NCBI GenBank assembly: GCA_025667525.1
Contig: CM046878.1
Coordinates: 93,201,237-93,265,236 of the forward strand
Reading direction: 5' to 3'
Source: Glebionis coronaria
Taxonomy: Eukaryota; Streptophyta; Magnoliopsida; Asterales; Asteraceae
Length of the DNA stretch: 64,000 nucleotides
Both the position numbers and the translations under genes were made by a program. Of this stretch, positions 1 to 12,502 are shown in pieces. The notes below the pieces were generated by a model, which saw only the letters and a program-made list of their open reading frames with translations, ran no database searches and was not told the DNA's origin. Positions within the stretch are counted from its first letter, which is position 1; every line of letters begins with the position of its first letter.

Positions 1-312
1 ATTTTATTACATGATTGTTTGATGATTATTTTGATATTTATACGAGGTATTTATACGACGTAGATTGTCACAAGAAACCCTAACTCCCCTAGTAAATTAA
101 TCGAAGCTATTCTCGTAGGAATTCTAGCTATCCTTGATCTAAACTAAGTTGTGGATATTTATGATCCCAACAAATGGTTGATATTCGTAGAAATGTAGAT
201 ATTAGTTGATTGTGATATTGAAAAAGAATTGGCGAGATTAAATCTGATATCGATGTCATGACGATCTTTTCTTATAGAGTGGAGTTTGACAAAACATTAC
301 CACCTAGAAAGA

Positions 313-3300
313 TGTCATCTGATTCGTTGTCATCCAATTCTTAAATTGAAATCGAAAGGGTGAATGTTGCACTTGAGGCTGTTATTGGAACCATTACCCA
401 AAAGCCTCATGCCACTAGTACCTTTCCGAGAAATATGATTGAATGTGTGAGTCATCCCATGCTAGTGACTCATTTGATAATTGTTGTTGTAAGAGCTATA
501 GGATTGGAATTAAGTGTTGATCATATCGAGCTTTATTTCCCTTTCAAGTTCTAAAAATAAGATTGAAAGTATTGGAATATGAGGTAGGATATCGAATTGA
601 GTATAAAATTGGTTAAAACTTGAATAAAGTAAAATTTAACTTGTATGGAATATGAGATTGTTAAGAGGAAGTCGTTAAGTTCTGTGATTGAATTATAAGG
701 ATTTAATTGATTGTTAGTTTGTGTTGATGGTTGTTCCTAGACCATTGTCCACTAACGAGGATGCCCAGTGTCCAAGAAATAAATTGAAGAAATCTTCTTC
801 TAAATTGGGACCGATGGATCTTTCGGGACATATGGAACACCTAATAACTCTTGTAGATTAGTATTCATTGTGGTATCTTTTAAATATCCCTAACTTAACT
901 GAGATATCAGTTGGTAGGATGAGTTTTGAGAATTGTATGACATAGTGATACGTAATGTGTTACGGTACAATCTTGACTTGTTTGTGATTAATGAAAAAGA
1001 ATACATTTGATTGCTAAATTCTACATGTATCGATGTTATCTATCCTTTCTTGCTTCATCCTAATGTTTGCATTAGTGATGCAACCATTGAACAAGTACTT
1101 ATATTCATTGAGTTACGTTGTGGATTATCCTCTTTTGTATTCCTGAGTGCCATCAAAGTCATGAACCTCATGATTATTTGGCTAAGCTCATTTCCTATCA
1201 TATTGTAGTTAGTTCTTGGTGAACAACTCTTCATCACTCCTTTGCAGATCACTCATTGTTTTTATAAGATAAAACAGTATCATTTGAGAAAAATTGAATT
1301 TTCATCACTATAAGGATTATTCAAAGTAAGATTTATAAGTGATTGATATCAAAATGAAGTTGTTTATGAAACACCTTGGAAAACTTAATTGTTTTCATAA
1401 CAAGGAAAATCTTTGTTAATTTATTTTGATTCTTACTTAAGAATTAAGCATGAAAATGTTTTTATTATAAACATGATGATAAAATTTTGACGAACTGAGT
1501 ATTGCATCGTTAATTTTGAAATTGTATATAGTTGCGCGCCTACATACAATTTGGAATGGACCATGCAAGGCTGATTAGTAGTCACCATAAAACCGATTAA
1601 TAAACACAACATTTTCTTTGAAGATTGTGAAAGATAAAATTTTATGAGATCTACGAGAAGTGAAAAATAGGGACATAATGTTAGGGACACCTACATATGT
1701 GCCTGTAGAATCTATTCTTCTGAGTTGAATCTACTCATATGTGGATATTGTCTTCATTGACAATTGATATTCCCTCTTTGTCCAATTCTCCCGTAGTGAG
1801 ATTCTTAGGAAAAGTATCTGATTACCGAGTGTTGATACCCGACTGGATGTATTGACGTTCTTATCATTTCTTATGATTTGATTTCATTTGAATGACCTGG
1901 GTAACGATCCGAGGAGCTTTCGAATGCGTACTCAAATTATGAAAACATGGGATATATTCATATTCGTTAAATGTTTTCGTCCGTATCTGATTTGAAATTC
2001 TCTCGCGTAGATTATGCGTTGACCCTACTCTTTTAAGGTTAGTTGTGTCTCCATATATCCTTGAACTTGTGAAGGATTATGAGTTATTATTAGACTATTG
2101 AGAAGTTCACATCTTATCAACGGCAATGAAACTAGAAAGTTGATAGTGCCAGTAGAATGGATTGATTGATTATGACATAACGACATTGTCTTAATTGATG
2201 GGAACTCGAATAGAATTCCCCTAAATGATAAGATGTTGATTATCAAAAGTGAACTAAATAATTCTTGATGGATGACTATATCCTGCATTTAGACTTGAAA
2301 TTATAACATAAATGATTGTGAACTAGTTATAGATATTGTAATATAGAAGAACCTAATATGAATTTATTAAAAGATGTTTATGTTATCTGAAACTTTAGGA
2401 GGTATTTATTGGTGAATTACCTAGACTTTTTCCATTAAGGCAAGATTGAATTTGGTATTGATTTTATTCCCGGTGCTGCACCTGTGGCTTGTGCACTGTA
2501 TGTCGCACCATCTGAATTAAAGGAATTACCGTACAACTGAGAGAGTTGTCGGAGAAAGATTTTATTATACCAAGCCTGTCATCATGAAGAGCTATGGTGA
2601 TATCATTCCTTATATTTATAGATTACTGTGACTGAGTAAATTGACAATCGAAAACGATATCCATAACTCGAAATGGAAGATTTGTTCGATCATTTACAAG
2701 GTTCTAGTGTATGTTTTAAATATTTGATCCACGGCATGGTTATCATCAACTTCGCATCTGCGGAAAGGATTATGTATTCCAATAACTACATCCTGTACTT
2801 GTAATGAACATTATGAGTTTCACGTGATGTCGTTTGGATCGACCGATGCACATTTAGTATTCATAAATTTGGTGAATCACGTGTGTAGGCTGTAATTTGA
2901 TAACTTCATGCTTGTGATCATTAAGGATCATTTGTTTGTTTATAAGAATAGAAAGGAGTTAATAATTATTTATAGACTGCCCTAAAATTAGCCGAACGAT
3001 AAAAACCTGTATCTTGAATATTTAACCTGTGAATTAAGGCTTAATCCTTTACATAAAATAATCGTTTGATTAATGACGGTAAGAGATATATATATATATA
3101 CGTTGACTCTTCAAAAATTAGAAGTCATTTAAGACTCTGGGTTATATTAAAAAGAAAAGTGCAAATATGTTTTGACAAATGTTTTAACAAAGGATTTTAA
3201 AGGGATTATTCCCTTATACACTAAACATTTAACTAAACTTCTGTTTAGGGGTAAATGTTTGTGTATACCTCAAGATAACTTAAGAAGGATTGAGTAAAAC

Positions 3301-5186
3301 CATTTATACCATAACCTGAAAACTTAAAACGACAATTTTTGCTTTTCAACTAAGAAAATTTTGACCCAAGTATAACCAAAGATTTTTCAAACATTTACGA
3401 ATCTTATTAATTATTTTCGATAAATCAACAAAAATCTTGTTAATTAAATTCAAATTTATTTTGAACATTTTATATAATTGGTCGAACTAGGAAACTTAAA
3501 ATTTTACGTTTACGTTTCATAAAAATTTAATAATTATTATTAATTTACTTTTGATAATTATCGACGCTTTTAAAACGTCGAATTGAGCAAAACTGAAAAA
3601 AAAAATGATAGTTGAGAAGAAACTAAAACTCAGAAAATGTGAAGAAATAATTTTTGAATAAATATGGACATGATAATTATAACATCAGGAAAAATGAATA
3701 TAGATACCAACACATTATATAGAAAGTATAAAGATCCAATTAAGATATATTTCTTAATAATGATTGTGCAAACTAAATTGCCGAACGATATAAAAATAAA
3801 CAATGTTTGTAAACACGAATAATATAGATTATAAAAGAGGTTCGCGGCTAATGTGAACCATTAAAATAGAGAAGCCAATAGCGTTAAATGTTTTAAAGGC
3901 CACTTGTGGTGCCTAAATATGGAGATTGTGAGATAGAGTTATGTTGGAATTTGTAAGTATAAGTATTCTATTTATGTCATTTATGACTAAAAGTATCTTT
4001 GTCTGAAGAAGATGTACTGATGGCAATTATGAAGGCAGACATCGCCTCATACATTAGTAAACATCTAGCTATTTCAAAGGTCATCATCTGAATTTGATTC
4101 GATTTGGGTCATCGTCGACAGACTGACCAAATCTGCTAATATCATTCTCGTTAATGATAGAATCTTGATGAAGAAATAGACTCTTTTATTTAAAAGAGTT
4201 ATGTAAACATAGTGTGCCTGTATCGATCATCTATATATCAAGATCCTCGCTTCGCATCGAATTTCTAGAGATTTGCTCAGAAGTCATTGAGAACAAACCT
4301 TGATGAGAGTACTATGTACCACCCCAATCGAAGGGACGAGGTAAAGTAACGATACAAAATACTATAAGTGTTGTTTTATGTTTGAATGATTGACCTTTGG
4401 TAATAGACCGTATAATCGTTTTCCTTTAGAAAGATTATCCTTGATAACCATCGTGTTAGGATTAAGATCGAATCTTGTTAGGATCTAAATATTAGAGCAT
4501 CTGTAAGCAGAAGTTGAGATAAAGACACCCGACATACACCTATTGTGAGTTGGACATGTATTTTAGGTTTAAGGTTTCCTATGATGGAGAACCTAACCTT
4601 ACAAAATACCCGACCCGCGAGACCTGAAATGATTGTTAAAATTAGGATTTGATTATTGACAGCCGGTAGTAGGCAAGAGGTTATGTGAATATGAAATGTA
4701 GATCTTGAAGTGCCAAATGGGTAGCGAAGTTATGCCACAATTTTTAACCTTGGAAAAATGAATTCATGATCTGACAAATCATGGGATATAAGTCCCCGTT
4801 GTTTGGGACCATTGAGATGATGTGAAAGATTGGTTTGAAAGGCATATAAGCTGGATCTACCCTAGGAATTCAAGGACTGCGTAAATTATGTTTCGTAAAT
4901 CGAACTTGATGGAATATCTATCAAGTGAGAATCTGATTGTTTCTTAGTAGAGCTTAGTTCGGCGAAAAGTTGCATTCATCAAAAACCCGTGAACATCATG
5001 GATAGAGAAAGTAAGTCAACATTAACCCTGATCTTATTCCCGTAGTTATGTTTGATGAAACTCGCGTATTGTAATTGCACTTGTGAGAAAAGACCGAATG
5101 TGGAGGAAATACCCACATGGCTTTAACTCTATAAGAAGCGAGTAGTAAGATGATCTTTGAGGACAAAGATCCTGTTTAGGGGTAAA
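313..5186 (+). pseudogene. Chromovirus gag-pol pseudogene
   Basis: Gag appears to start near 313, where ATG is followed by a Ser-rich stretch, and it breaks soon after. At 2448-2531 one frame reads EFGIDFIPGAAPVACALYV, matching the start of gypsy reverse transcriptase (consensus style: D-hydrophobic-PG-x-x-P). Near 2820-2890 is a remnant of the MSFGLTNAP block. At 4096-4150 the frame reads DSIWVIVDRLTKSANII, which matches the integrase core block around its first catalytic Asp. Further traces of integrase C-terminal sequence lie at about 4690-5150. Stops and indels interrupt every block. The stretch 3004-3790 does not look like pol and may be a secondary insertion. No functional product is expected. 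Confidence 0.65.
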
Positions 5187-8100
5187 TGTTGTGACAATCC
5201 GTCAATTTACGATTGATATTTTATTCTCAAATATTATTTGAAAATATTATTTTAATGTTACAATATGAACTCACTTATTTTTGGGAAGAAATTTGGATTT
5301 ACGTCTTGAAGTAGCATCGACTACGTTTAAACCGGAGGATTCTACGTTACGTGCTTACATTTACATACACCGTCTTTGGTGACAGTCCGACATTTCAGAA
5401 AATAAATTTATCCGTGAATATTATTTTGGAGTTTTAAATTTGTGTTAGTTCATAAACTCACAAATTTACGAGAAGAGATTAGGACTTACGATTTTATTTT
5501 TAACGTCCTTTACGACTAAACCGGAAACCTTAGGATTACGTATTTACGTTTTCGAACTCCGTTTTTTATGAGACAATTTTTATTGGATTCATTTTGTGAC
5601 GTTGGTTGATAATTTATAAAAACGTTTTTCGTAAAACAACCCGAGGGCACGCAAATCGAGAAAACTAAAATCGAGAAATACCCGTAAACTAGTGAGATGG
5701 GACAAAATATATTGTCCCACCCCACTAGTTAAGGTTGGACGGCACACTTGACACCACACCATGGAGGTGGCATCAAGTTAGATAGCTTATTACATGTGTA
5801 AGCTTAGCTTACATCCTAAGCTTTCTACCACTCCACTATCTCAAAACTAGCTACACTTTTCACTTCCATTTTCCTTACATGCAAACCAACACCAAACTCT
5901 CTCAAACCACTCACCCTTGCCGTCCACTTTAAGGCAACAAACACCCCTTTTGATCTCTTCTAGCCATGAAACACATGTTTACTAGCTCTATTAAGGAGTT
6001 CTCTTGAAGCCTTGATCATTTGGTGGCCATATTAACATCATTGGAGGTGATTTGCTTGTGTCCTAGGGCTGATTTCCCAACATATGTTCTTGATATTTGA
6101 TGGTCTTGGAGTTACTTGTTGTGTTCATCAAGTTCTTGTCTTCCAAAAACAAGGAAAACACTTGGTTGGTAAAGAAGATCATCCTCTCCATTTTTCTCTT
6201 GTTATTTTGTAAAGAACAAATGTATTTTCTTTCATTTTGTATATTTATATGATGTATATATGATGATAAAAATGTTGTGTGGGGATTAAGTGTTGATAGA
6301 TATGCTTAAAAATAATAATAACTATAAGAAATGAGGTTAAAATCTTGATTATTTAGTTGGCTGTATAAAAACAGTATATAACTAAAACAAGGACTGATAA
6401 AATTGCATGGTATGATCCATTTACAGTAAGTACAAGATTTTATACACATGTGAGAGTTGGCCATGCAATGGAATCAAAATAATGAGTGAGATATGATCAA
6501 AACAAGTTAGGTGGTCTAATCTGAATAAGCAGTTTTGTAGGGACTGTTAAGGCAAGATGAACTCAAAATGGGCAGTAGCTATAACTAAGTTAAATGTAGC
6601 ACATAATATGAAGAACATGTCACCTAAAAATGAGCTTCTAATTCATTATATAACTCTAGATATGGTAAAAATGGTGAACATGAAGATAAAAATCAGATTT
6701 TTGGAATTAATTTTTATTATTATTATATAAGCACTCACATTTTAATGTATAAAATGTAAAATAAAAACCCACTAACTTATAAAACTTATTTATATAAGTA
6801 TATAAAAGGTTAATTAAATGGATAAATTATATAAATGGTGGTGAAATAATATTTATAAGCAATAAAAACTATAAACTTGATTTTACGACTTTTTCGGCTA
6901 TCGCCGTAAAATTAACGTTTTTCGCCAAATAAAACTTAGACGACCAAACCCGTCTAATGTAAAGTTTATAAAAGTCATATACTGATATATAAGTATCTAA
7001 TACAAGTAAAAACCGATAAAACCCGAACTATAAGAAATACGGATATTTACGAGCTAATTAAGCATATTGGACTAATAATTGGACTAAATAAGATAAAAAC
7101 TTGTAAAAAGAACTTACTGGGCTTAACCCATTTGGGCCCAACATGGAAAGTATACATACTGATAATATAGGTATAAAAGGGATTAAAACAAGTTAAAGAA
7201 CTTATACTAAGCTTAATGGACTTAAAATAGGTAAATAGGTAAAACTAGCAAACTAGTATAAACATTACCGACATATAACACTAAAATGAGTAAACGAGAA
7301 TATGTAAACCCACTTGATCATCATATATAAATAATCATCATATGTATACATAAGTGTTATTTTTGTAAAGTCATTGGACATGAGTCTAAGACGAGTATTA
7401 ATTGTCTAGGTTTCCGTGATTGAAGCACGTACCGTACGTCCGAATTGCCGATAACCCGCCTTCCCACATCAACGTGAGTTCATAGCCTCGCACTCTTTTA
7501 AATGTTTTTATAAATGTTTTATAAACCCGCGAGGGAGATAACATGTTAGTTTTTATTAAATAGGACACCATTTGTCCCGATTGTTGTTTATTTATTTGGA
7601 CCCGAATGATCGAATGACCCGATTGTATGACCCGATAAATGATTAAAGGACCCGATAGATGAAATTAAATGGATTATTAAAGTTAGGTTATGTCACTAAA
7701 AGTCCCATTAGCATGAATTGTGAACTACCGGGATTTGGTAGACGCTTATGCATTTAATAGTACTATTTGGGGACGATCACCCCAGTTCGCCCCTTAACGG
7801 TTGATCCGCGTCGTGCCACATTGATTGGTAAGCGAATTTATGTATGAGAAGATTTCCATAGCATGACCTTTGTGACGACACGCTACTTTAGATGGGCAAA
7901 TTGAGTATCGGGCTAGCTACCCGTTGTTGGTTTAGTAAGGTAACAATGTCATGCGGCTTATAATAATCCAAAATTAACGAAATACTAATAGACGCTCTGA
8001 ATTACGATGTATTGCCTGACTAGCAATACAGGGTCATACTATTGATATTATGTTCGTGTTTTGGTTTTCATAACCATATTCATATAACGGTTTTTATTTT

Positions 8101-8622
8101 CATACAACGTCCTAAGACGTATAGTATGATGTTTTTACGACATTGGCTCGTATAAGGATTTTTAAGGCAAACGCCTATATTATAATTTTGATGAAGATTT
8201 GTATCAAATGACTTTGGCTATTTTATGGCCTATTAAAATGATTTGTACAAAATGATTTTCAGTAATAATTTTATACTGATATTATATTGATGGATTTTAT
8301 TAAACTCTATGAATTCACTCGGCGTTATCGCTGACCTTTTCTTTTAACATGTTTTATCTCAGGTACTTGAAGGTAATTCTCGGGAAGACGACAAGAATTC
8401 ATGGCCCGCACTTAAACAATATTTTCCATTCAAATACTTTGTAAAACTTTGTATGAAATATAATGACTTGGGACCGATGTAACTTTGATATTATTGAATG
8501 CAAATGCTTTATAAATAAACAACGCGATTTTTATGCGTTGTCTATGATGTGAGTAATGTGCTATCCCGTAACACCAACTAGTCTTCCGCTGTACTGAGTT
8601 GTATAAATATGGGGGTGTTACA
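5187..8622 (+). repeat. 3' LTR of the chromovirus (about 3.4 kb)
   Basis: It starts TGTTGTGACAATCC just after a purine-rich run (TTTAGGGGTAA, 5176-5185) that would serve as the polypurine tract. It ends GGGGGTGTTACA at 8622, giving TG...CA termini. The 3436 bp length fits Tekay-type elements. Only one LTR is in the window, so the ends are inferred from terminal motifs and not from an LTR alignment. Confidence 0.6.
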
Positions 8623-8907
8623 AGCTGCTGGGATTTCATTATCATATGATCTTTTAGATCCATGTCCAAGCCTTGATCCACCAGCATATGATCTTTTTAA
8701 ACCCTTACCTTTTTTAGATCCATGCCCTTTACATGAATCCATGGTTTCTAAAAAATACCCTTGAGTCATAGCATCTCCTGATTCACTGTCACTACTAATT
8801 TCAATAATTTCTGCAAAAAAAACATTACATACAAAGGATGACATATGGGTATGGTGTGAAAACATGGCTAATAATTCGACACCATACTTACCTTTCCCTT
8901 TATCCAA
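8623..8907 (-). pseudogene. Exon-like remnant, Ser/Lys/Gly-rich tail, truncated by LTR
   Basis: On the minus strand a sequence ending in AAAG is followed by a GTAAGT donor near 8891. A pyrimidine-rich tract and TTTTTTGCAG acceptor follow near 8812. The downstream exon encodes EIIEISSDSESGDAMTQGY and then a Lys/Gly/Ser-rich segment with two GHGSK-type repeats. It runs directly into the chromovirus LTR end at 8622, so that insertion probably cut the gene. I do not recognise the family. It lies about 350 bp downstream of the GRF remnant on the same strand and may belong to the same gene or element. Confidence 0.3.
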
Positions 8908-9256
8908 TTTTGAAATCTCTAGATAAATCCCCTTTTGTTAAACATGTTGCTTGTGTTATTTTGACTAACACTTAAATGGAAGTAAATGGGGATGTCATAT
9001 GGTTGGGTGAGACTCATTTATATCACAAAAACCATGTTGGTGGGAGTATGCCATAAATATGGCTAACACATACAGTCAACACTTGGGCATATAACATATC
9101 AGGGAAAAACACTTGGGTATATAACATATCAGGGGAACAAAACTGAAACTAGTAACATCTTCATCCTAATCTAGCAAGAAACATATAACAAAAATCTGGC
9201 AACAAAAGATCTCATAAATATATTCAATTCATTGTAAGAGTAACAACATACAATGA

Positions 9257-9720
9257 TTACATTAGCAAGTGTAGGATTAAAACTATTGTTAAAAACATAA
9301 CACAAACTGAAATCACTAACATTAGCCTATCATAAACCACAAATTTGGCCTTCATAATCTTCAAGTCCTTTGTTATGCCTTTAAGCATTTGAATGTGACT
9401 GTCATGGGGTAACACTCTCTCTGATCCATTGCTTGTACCGCCCGAGTTGACCATCCTCCTCAAGCTTTTATTATCTTCGTGCAATCCATACAGTAATGCT
9501 CTGTAATATGGACACAATTCAAGGTCTAGAAAACCATACACACCATATTTTATTGTTTTGTCTCTGATTGGACAAGACCTAAACCTTCTTCCTGGATTTT
9601 TTGGAGTCCAAGATGTTTGGACAGGAATTGGGTGGGGGGGTCACAATCACAATGTGTTTTGTTTGTGACATCTTGATTCCTCCCATATCTCCTTATCAAT
9701 GATGAAGACGAAGATGACAT
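9257..9720 (-). pseudogene. GRF-type zinc-finger protein, frameshifted
   Basis: Read on the minus strand from ATG at 9720, the product begins with a Ser run, then CDCD, then in the next frame TSWTPKNPGRRFRSCP. This matches the GRF zinc-finger core (CxC...NPGRRF..C). The frame change falls at a G/C homopolymer (about 9631-9637), so one indel explains it. The following part, in frame to 9257, has a charged helical segment and a C-terminal hydrophobic stretch of about 20 residues (IS-V-MFL-IVLILHLL) that could be a membrane anchor. GRF fingers bind single-stranded or structured nucleic acid. In plants, small GRF plus TM proteins are common and often lie inside transposons. It is a pseudogene unless the homopolymer is a sequencing error. 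Confidence 0.6.
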
Positions 9721-10904
9721 AGTGGATTTACTGGTTACTTTTAATTACAAAATTTGGGGATTAGGGTTTATATGGAATTTAGAAAGGGATATTTGGAGAT
9801 TAGAGTTTAAATGGAATTAAGAAAGGGGTATTTGGGGATTAGGGTTCTTGAGGATTCTGGGAAAAAACTAAACGAATGGGTGTATATATTTGGATCGTGT
9901 ATGTATTTGGATCGGGTGTTAAATGGGTATAACCCAGTGATGTGGCTGTCCAGTCAACAAAAGTCAAACATTTTGGTTTGACCGTGCCACGTCAGCTTTT
10001 ACCTATTATAGCAAGTTTCAGTGTGAAAATAAGACATAAAATAATACGATGTGTATAATGGATAATCTGAGAAAGTACGTTGTGTATTTTTTACATTTAC
10101 CCATTTTGTTAGCTTCCAAATAAGGCAAAGGAATATATGGAGGGTGGTCACTTTAAGATTAAGATGTTTATGTCTTTAAACTACAAAATGACATGTGTTG
10201 TTTAATTATAGTTAATCTAACTAGAACAAATGTGTATTGATATAGCATAAAAGTTAATGAATCTTGTAGTTGCAAAAGAGAAAAAGTAAATAAGATTAGG
10301 CAAAATGTATTAGATGAATACTTTCTTGACTTTGTAATTACGTTATGCATATGGCATTTGTCACATATCTACTGTTTGGTAAGAGATTTTTTCAAGCTTT
10401 TTAAAAGCTGTTAGTTTTTTGTTAAAAAAATAATCTTTTATAAAATAACTAGAACTATTTGGTACAACAATTTTTTAGTGCTATTAGTTTTTTATTTTAA
10501 ACAAGTAACTTTTAAATGAAAAAGTTGATTGATTCATACAACTTTTTAAATAATCATCTCTTTACCATTTATATTTTAAAAGAATTTTTTGATATTTAAT
10601 AAATACGTCTTAATGATTGATCACCGTCTCATTTTTATCACTCTTTCATCCGAATGTTAGGTATCCACGAAAAGGACATTGACTTTTGACTTGATTATCA
10701 CTCTTATACGCCGTATTTAATTCAAGACCATCAAAGTACAAGACAAAAATGTATAAACGTTTATTATAATGATCGTTAAAAAGTCATATGTTTTTCGAAT
10801 AATCACGTACTTTTGTATAATTGATTTCATGTATTAACGAAACAAGTTTACGATATCTTATTTCTTGCATATGTATGTTACTTCTTATATAAATACTTCA
10901 TTAA
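9721..10904. other. AT-rich intergenic DNA
   Basis: No coding signal is visible. The part at 9740-9850 has a repeated GGATTAGGGTTT-like phrase upstream of the GRF gene, which could be its promoter or leader. The rest is AT-rich with long T and A runs (10380-10600). Confidence 0.4.
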
Positions 10905-10938
10905 ACTATTCCCGACGTTAGACGGGTCTTTAAGCTAG
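10905..10938 (+). mobile_element. Possible Helitron 3' terminus
   Basis: A short stem (CCCG at 10911-10914 with CGGG at 10923-10926) is followed about 10 bp later by CTAG (10935-10938) and then T. This matches the plant Helitron 3' end rule: hairpin, then CTRR, inserted between A and T. The 5' TC end and any Rep/helicase ORF were not found. The stem is only 4 bp, so this could be chance. Confidence 0.3.
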
Positions 10939-11059
10939 TATATATACACATATCATAAAAGTTAGAAAACACATTATCATGCATATAATTTGAGCTAACG
11001 CATCTCATATTCTAATTTTAACACTACAAGAAAATTGAGAACAGGTGACCGGGGTTTCT

Positions 11060-11450
11060 CCGGCGATAAAATATCGCCAGGGATAACCCCTTTTCCCTGG
11101 CGACTTGGCTGACGTGACAAAAAAGCATATATACTTTTTGGTCAAAGTTTGACTAGGGTATCCCTGGCGACATGTCGCCAGGGATTCACCGTCCAAAATC
11201 AGATGCCAAAGGAAAAAGCGCGAAATTTTCCCTCCCACTTATCCCTGGCGACATGTCGCCAGGAAAACTTCGTCCAACGTAATTAACATTAATTATTTTT
11301 ATAATAACCTGGCAATCTTATCCCTGGCGACATGTCGCCAGGGATACTTCGTCCAACGTAATTAGCTTCAAACTTAAGCACAAAATCTATGGCGGTCTTT
11401 TGCCCGCCAAATCCCAAAAGTTTTCCCGGCGACATGTCGCCGGGGAAACT
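11060..11450. repeat. Left subterminal palindromic repeats of CACTA
   Basis: Copies or halves of the palindrome CTGGCGACATGTCGCCAG occur near 11070, 11095, 11162, 11242, 11322 and 11424, about 80-100 bp apart. In CACTA elements such subterminal motifs are the binding sites of the TnpA-type protein. Some copies show C/G exchanges (CCGG for CTGG) that keep the palindrome. Confidence 0.8.
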
Positions 11451-12021
11451 CACTCTCAAATATATTATTAGTTTTTGCTTATTATGAGAAATTTTTATTT
11501 ATTCCATATAATTATTATTTTAACTATCTATCCAATGTTATTTTAATTTCGCGACCTTTATATAATAAAAATAAGACATCTATAAAACAAATATTTATTT
11601 ATTCCAAATATTACGTAAAACCTTTTGTAATATCACATGAGAGACTTACAGACAGACACTCCTAAACATAATTGTATTCGTCACGGACACTTAAACACGC
11701 GCTTAATTAAACATGGATATTACAACGATATTAGAATCGTAAACACAGAAAAAAAACACATCACAAACTAGTTCAAACTAAGGTTCCCCATGTCATCGTA
11801 AAGGTCGTGAAGTGGTGCAGCTGAATCCACTGTGTGCCTATCGGCATGGCGATACAACTCTACTATACTCTCAAGTACCTTTATTTTTCAATTCAAGTGC
11901 ACACAGTTTGCACACGTTGAAGAGCTTGGAGAAGAAATTGGAGTCCTTGAAGGTCTCGAAGAAGAGCTTGGAGGAGAAAAGCTCGTTGAAGGTCTTGAAG
12001 AAGAGCTTGGAGGAGAAAAGC
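11451..12021. other. AT-rich segment and a short tandem duplication in CACTA
   Basis: 11460-11760 is AT-rich with no gene seen. At about 11935-12025 a roughly 45-bp unit (core AAGAGCTTGGAGGAGAAAAG) is repeated twice or more, which makes both strands look coding. The plus-strand readings are Glu/Leu/Lys-rich and the minus-strand ones Ser/Pro-rich. I treat them as shadows or as the tail of the antisense GRF ORF. Confidence 0.4.
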
Positions 12022-12231
12022 TCATTGAACCTCCAAGAGAATTGACAAGTAGTCTGACTCGTTCGTTTTTCCATAAAAAAATCCACATCCATATGAAACT
12101 GGAGGTTCCAACTTTAAACGTGGACAAGCATAGTACTGTCTACCAAAGGTATCATCTTGCCACGATTGTCGAAGAACTACATCTCCACGTCCACACGTAC
12201 ACGGAAAAGCTTCATGCTTCAACATCTTCAT
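12022..12231 (-). CDS. Small GRF-type zinc-finger ORF, antisense inside CACTA
   Basis: The 69-residue product has the GRF pattern: CTCG near residue 11, then TFGRQYYACP, then YGCGFFYG. These are the Cys ligands and the GR-aromatic core expected of a GRF finger, in an unbroken frame. The ATG lies at 12231. Downstream on the minus strand the sequence becomes a short tandem repeat that might add a Ser-rich or coiled tail through splicing or frame change. It is divergently oriented to the transposase genes and sits between the left subterminal repeats and the minisatellite, so it may be a captured or accessory gene of the transposon. GRF domains are associated with nucleic-acid binding; the role here is unknown. 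Confidence 0.5.
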   Translation of the reverse strand: MKMLKHEAFPCTCGRGDVVLRQSWQDDTFGRQYYACPRLKLEPPVSYGCGFFYGKTNESDYLSILLEVQ

Positions 12232-12502
12232 AATAACAATGTGTTTGTAATGATAAGTGTGTGTGATCTGCTGGTAGTTGTGATGATAATGAGTGTGTGT
12301 GGTTATCCTTTTATGCTAAAAAAGTGAGGGAAATTGTTAACATTTTCCCGCCAATGTTTTTTCTCCAATATTTTCCCGCCAATGTTTTCCCTCCAATATT
12401 TAGCAACTCAATTGACCACATATCCATCAAATCCATCCGCTGGACAAGTGTTGCATACTGAAACCTCATGCATGAGTGTATTTGGATATGGTACGTATAA
12501 AT

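Larger units (their letters stand above)
1..8622 (+). mobile_element. Decayed Ty3-gypsy chromovirus (Tekay/Del-like), 5' end outside window
   Basis: The interval holds the ruins of a gypsy polyprotein (gag-like start, RT and integrase traces, C-terminal region) followed by a 3.4 kb LTR. The domain order gag-RT-IN-LTR on the plus strand is as expected for gypsy. No ORF longer than about 85 codons survives in the pol region, so the copy is old. The 5' LTR is not recognisable in the window. Assignment to the Tekay/Del branch rests on the very long LTR and the style of the RT and integrase remnants; other chromovirus branches are possible. Confidence 0.7.

Noticed and set aside
11832..12233. 133-codon plus-strand Glu/Leu/Gly-rich frame
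   Set aside because: It overlaps the antisense GRF ORF, whose Cys pattern is family-specific; its acidic repeat is a 45-bp tandem duplication read in another frame.
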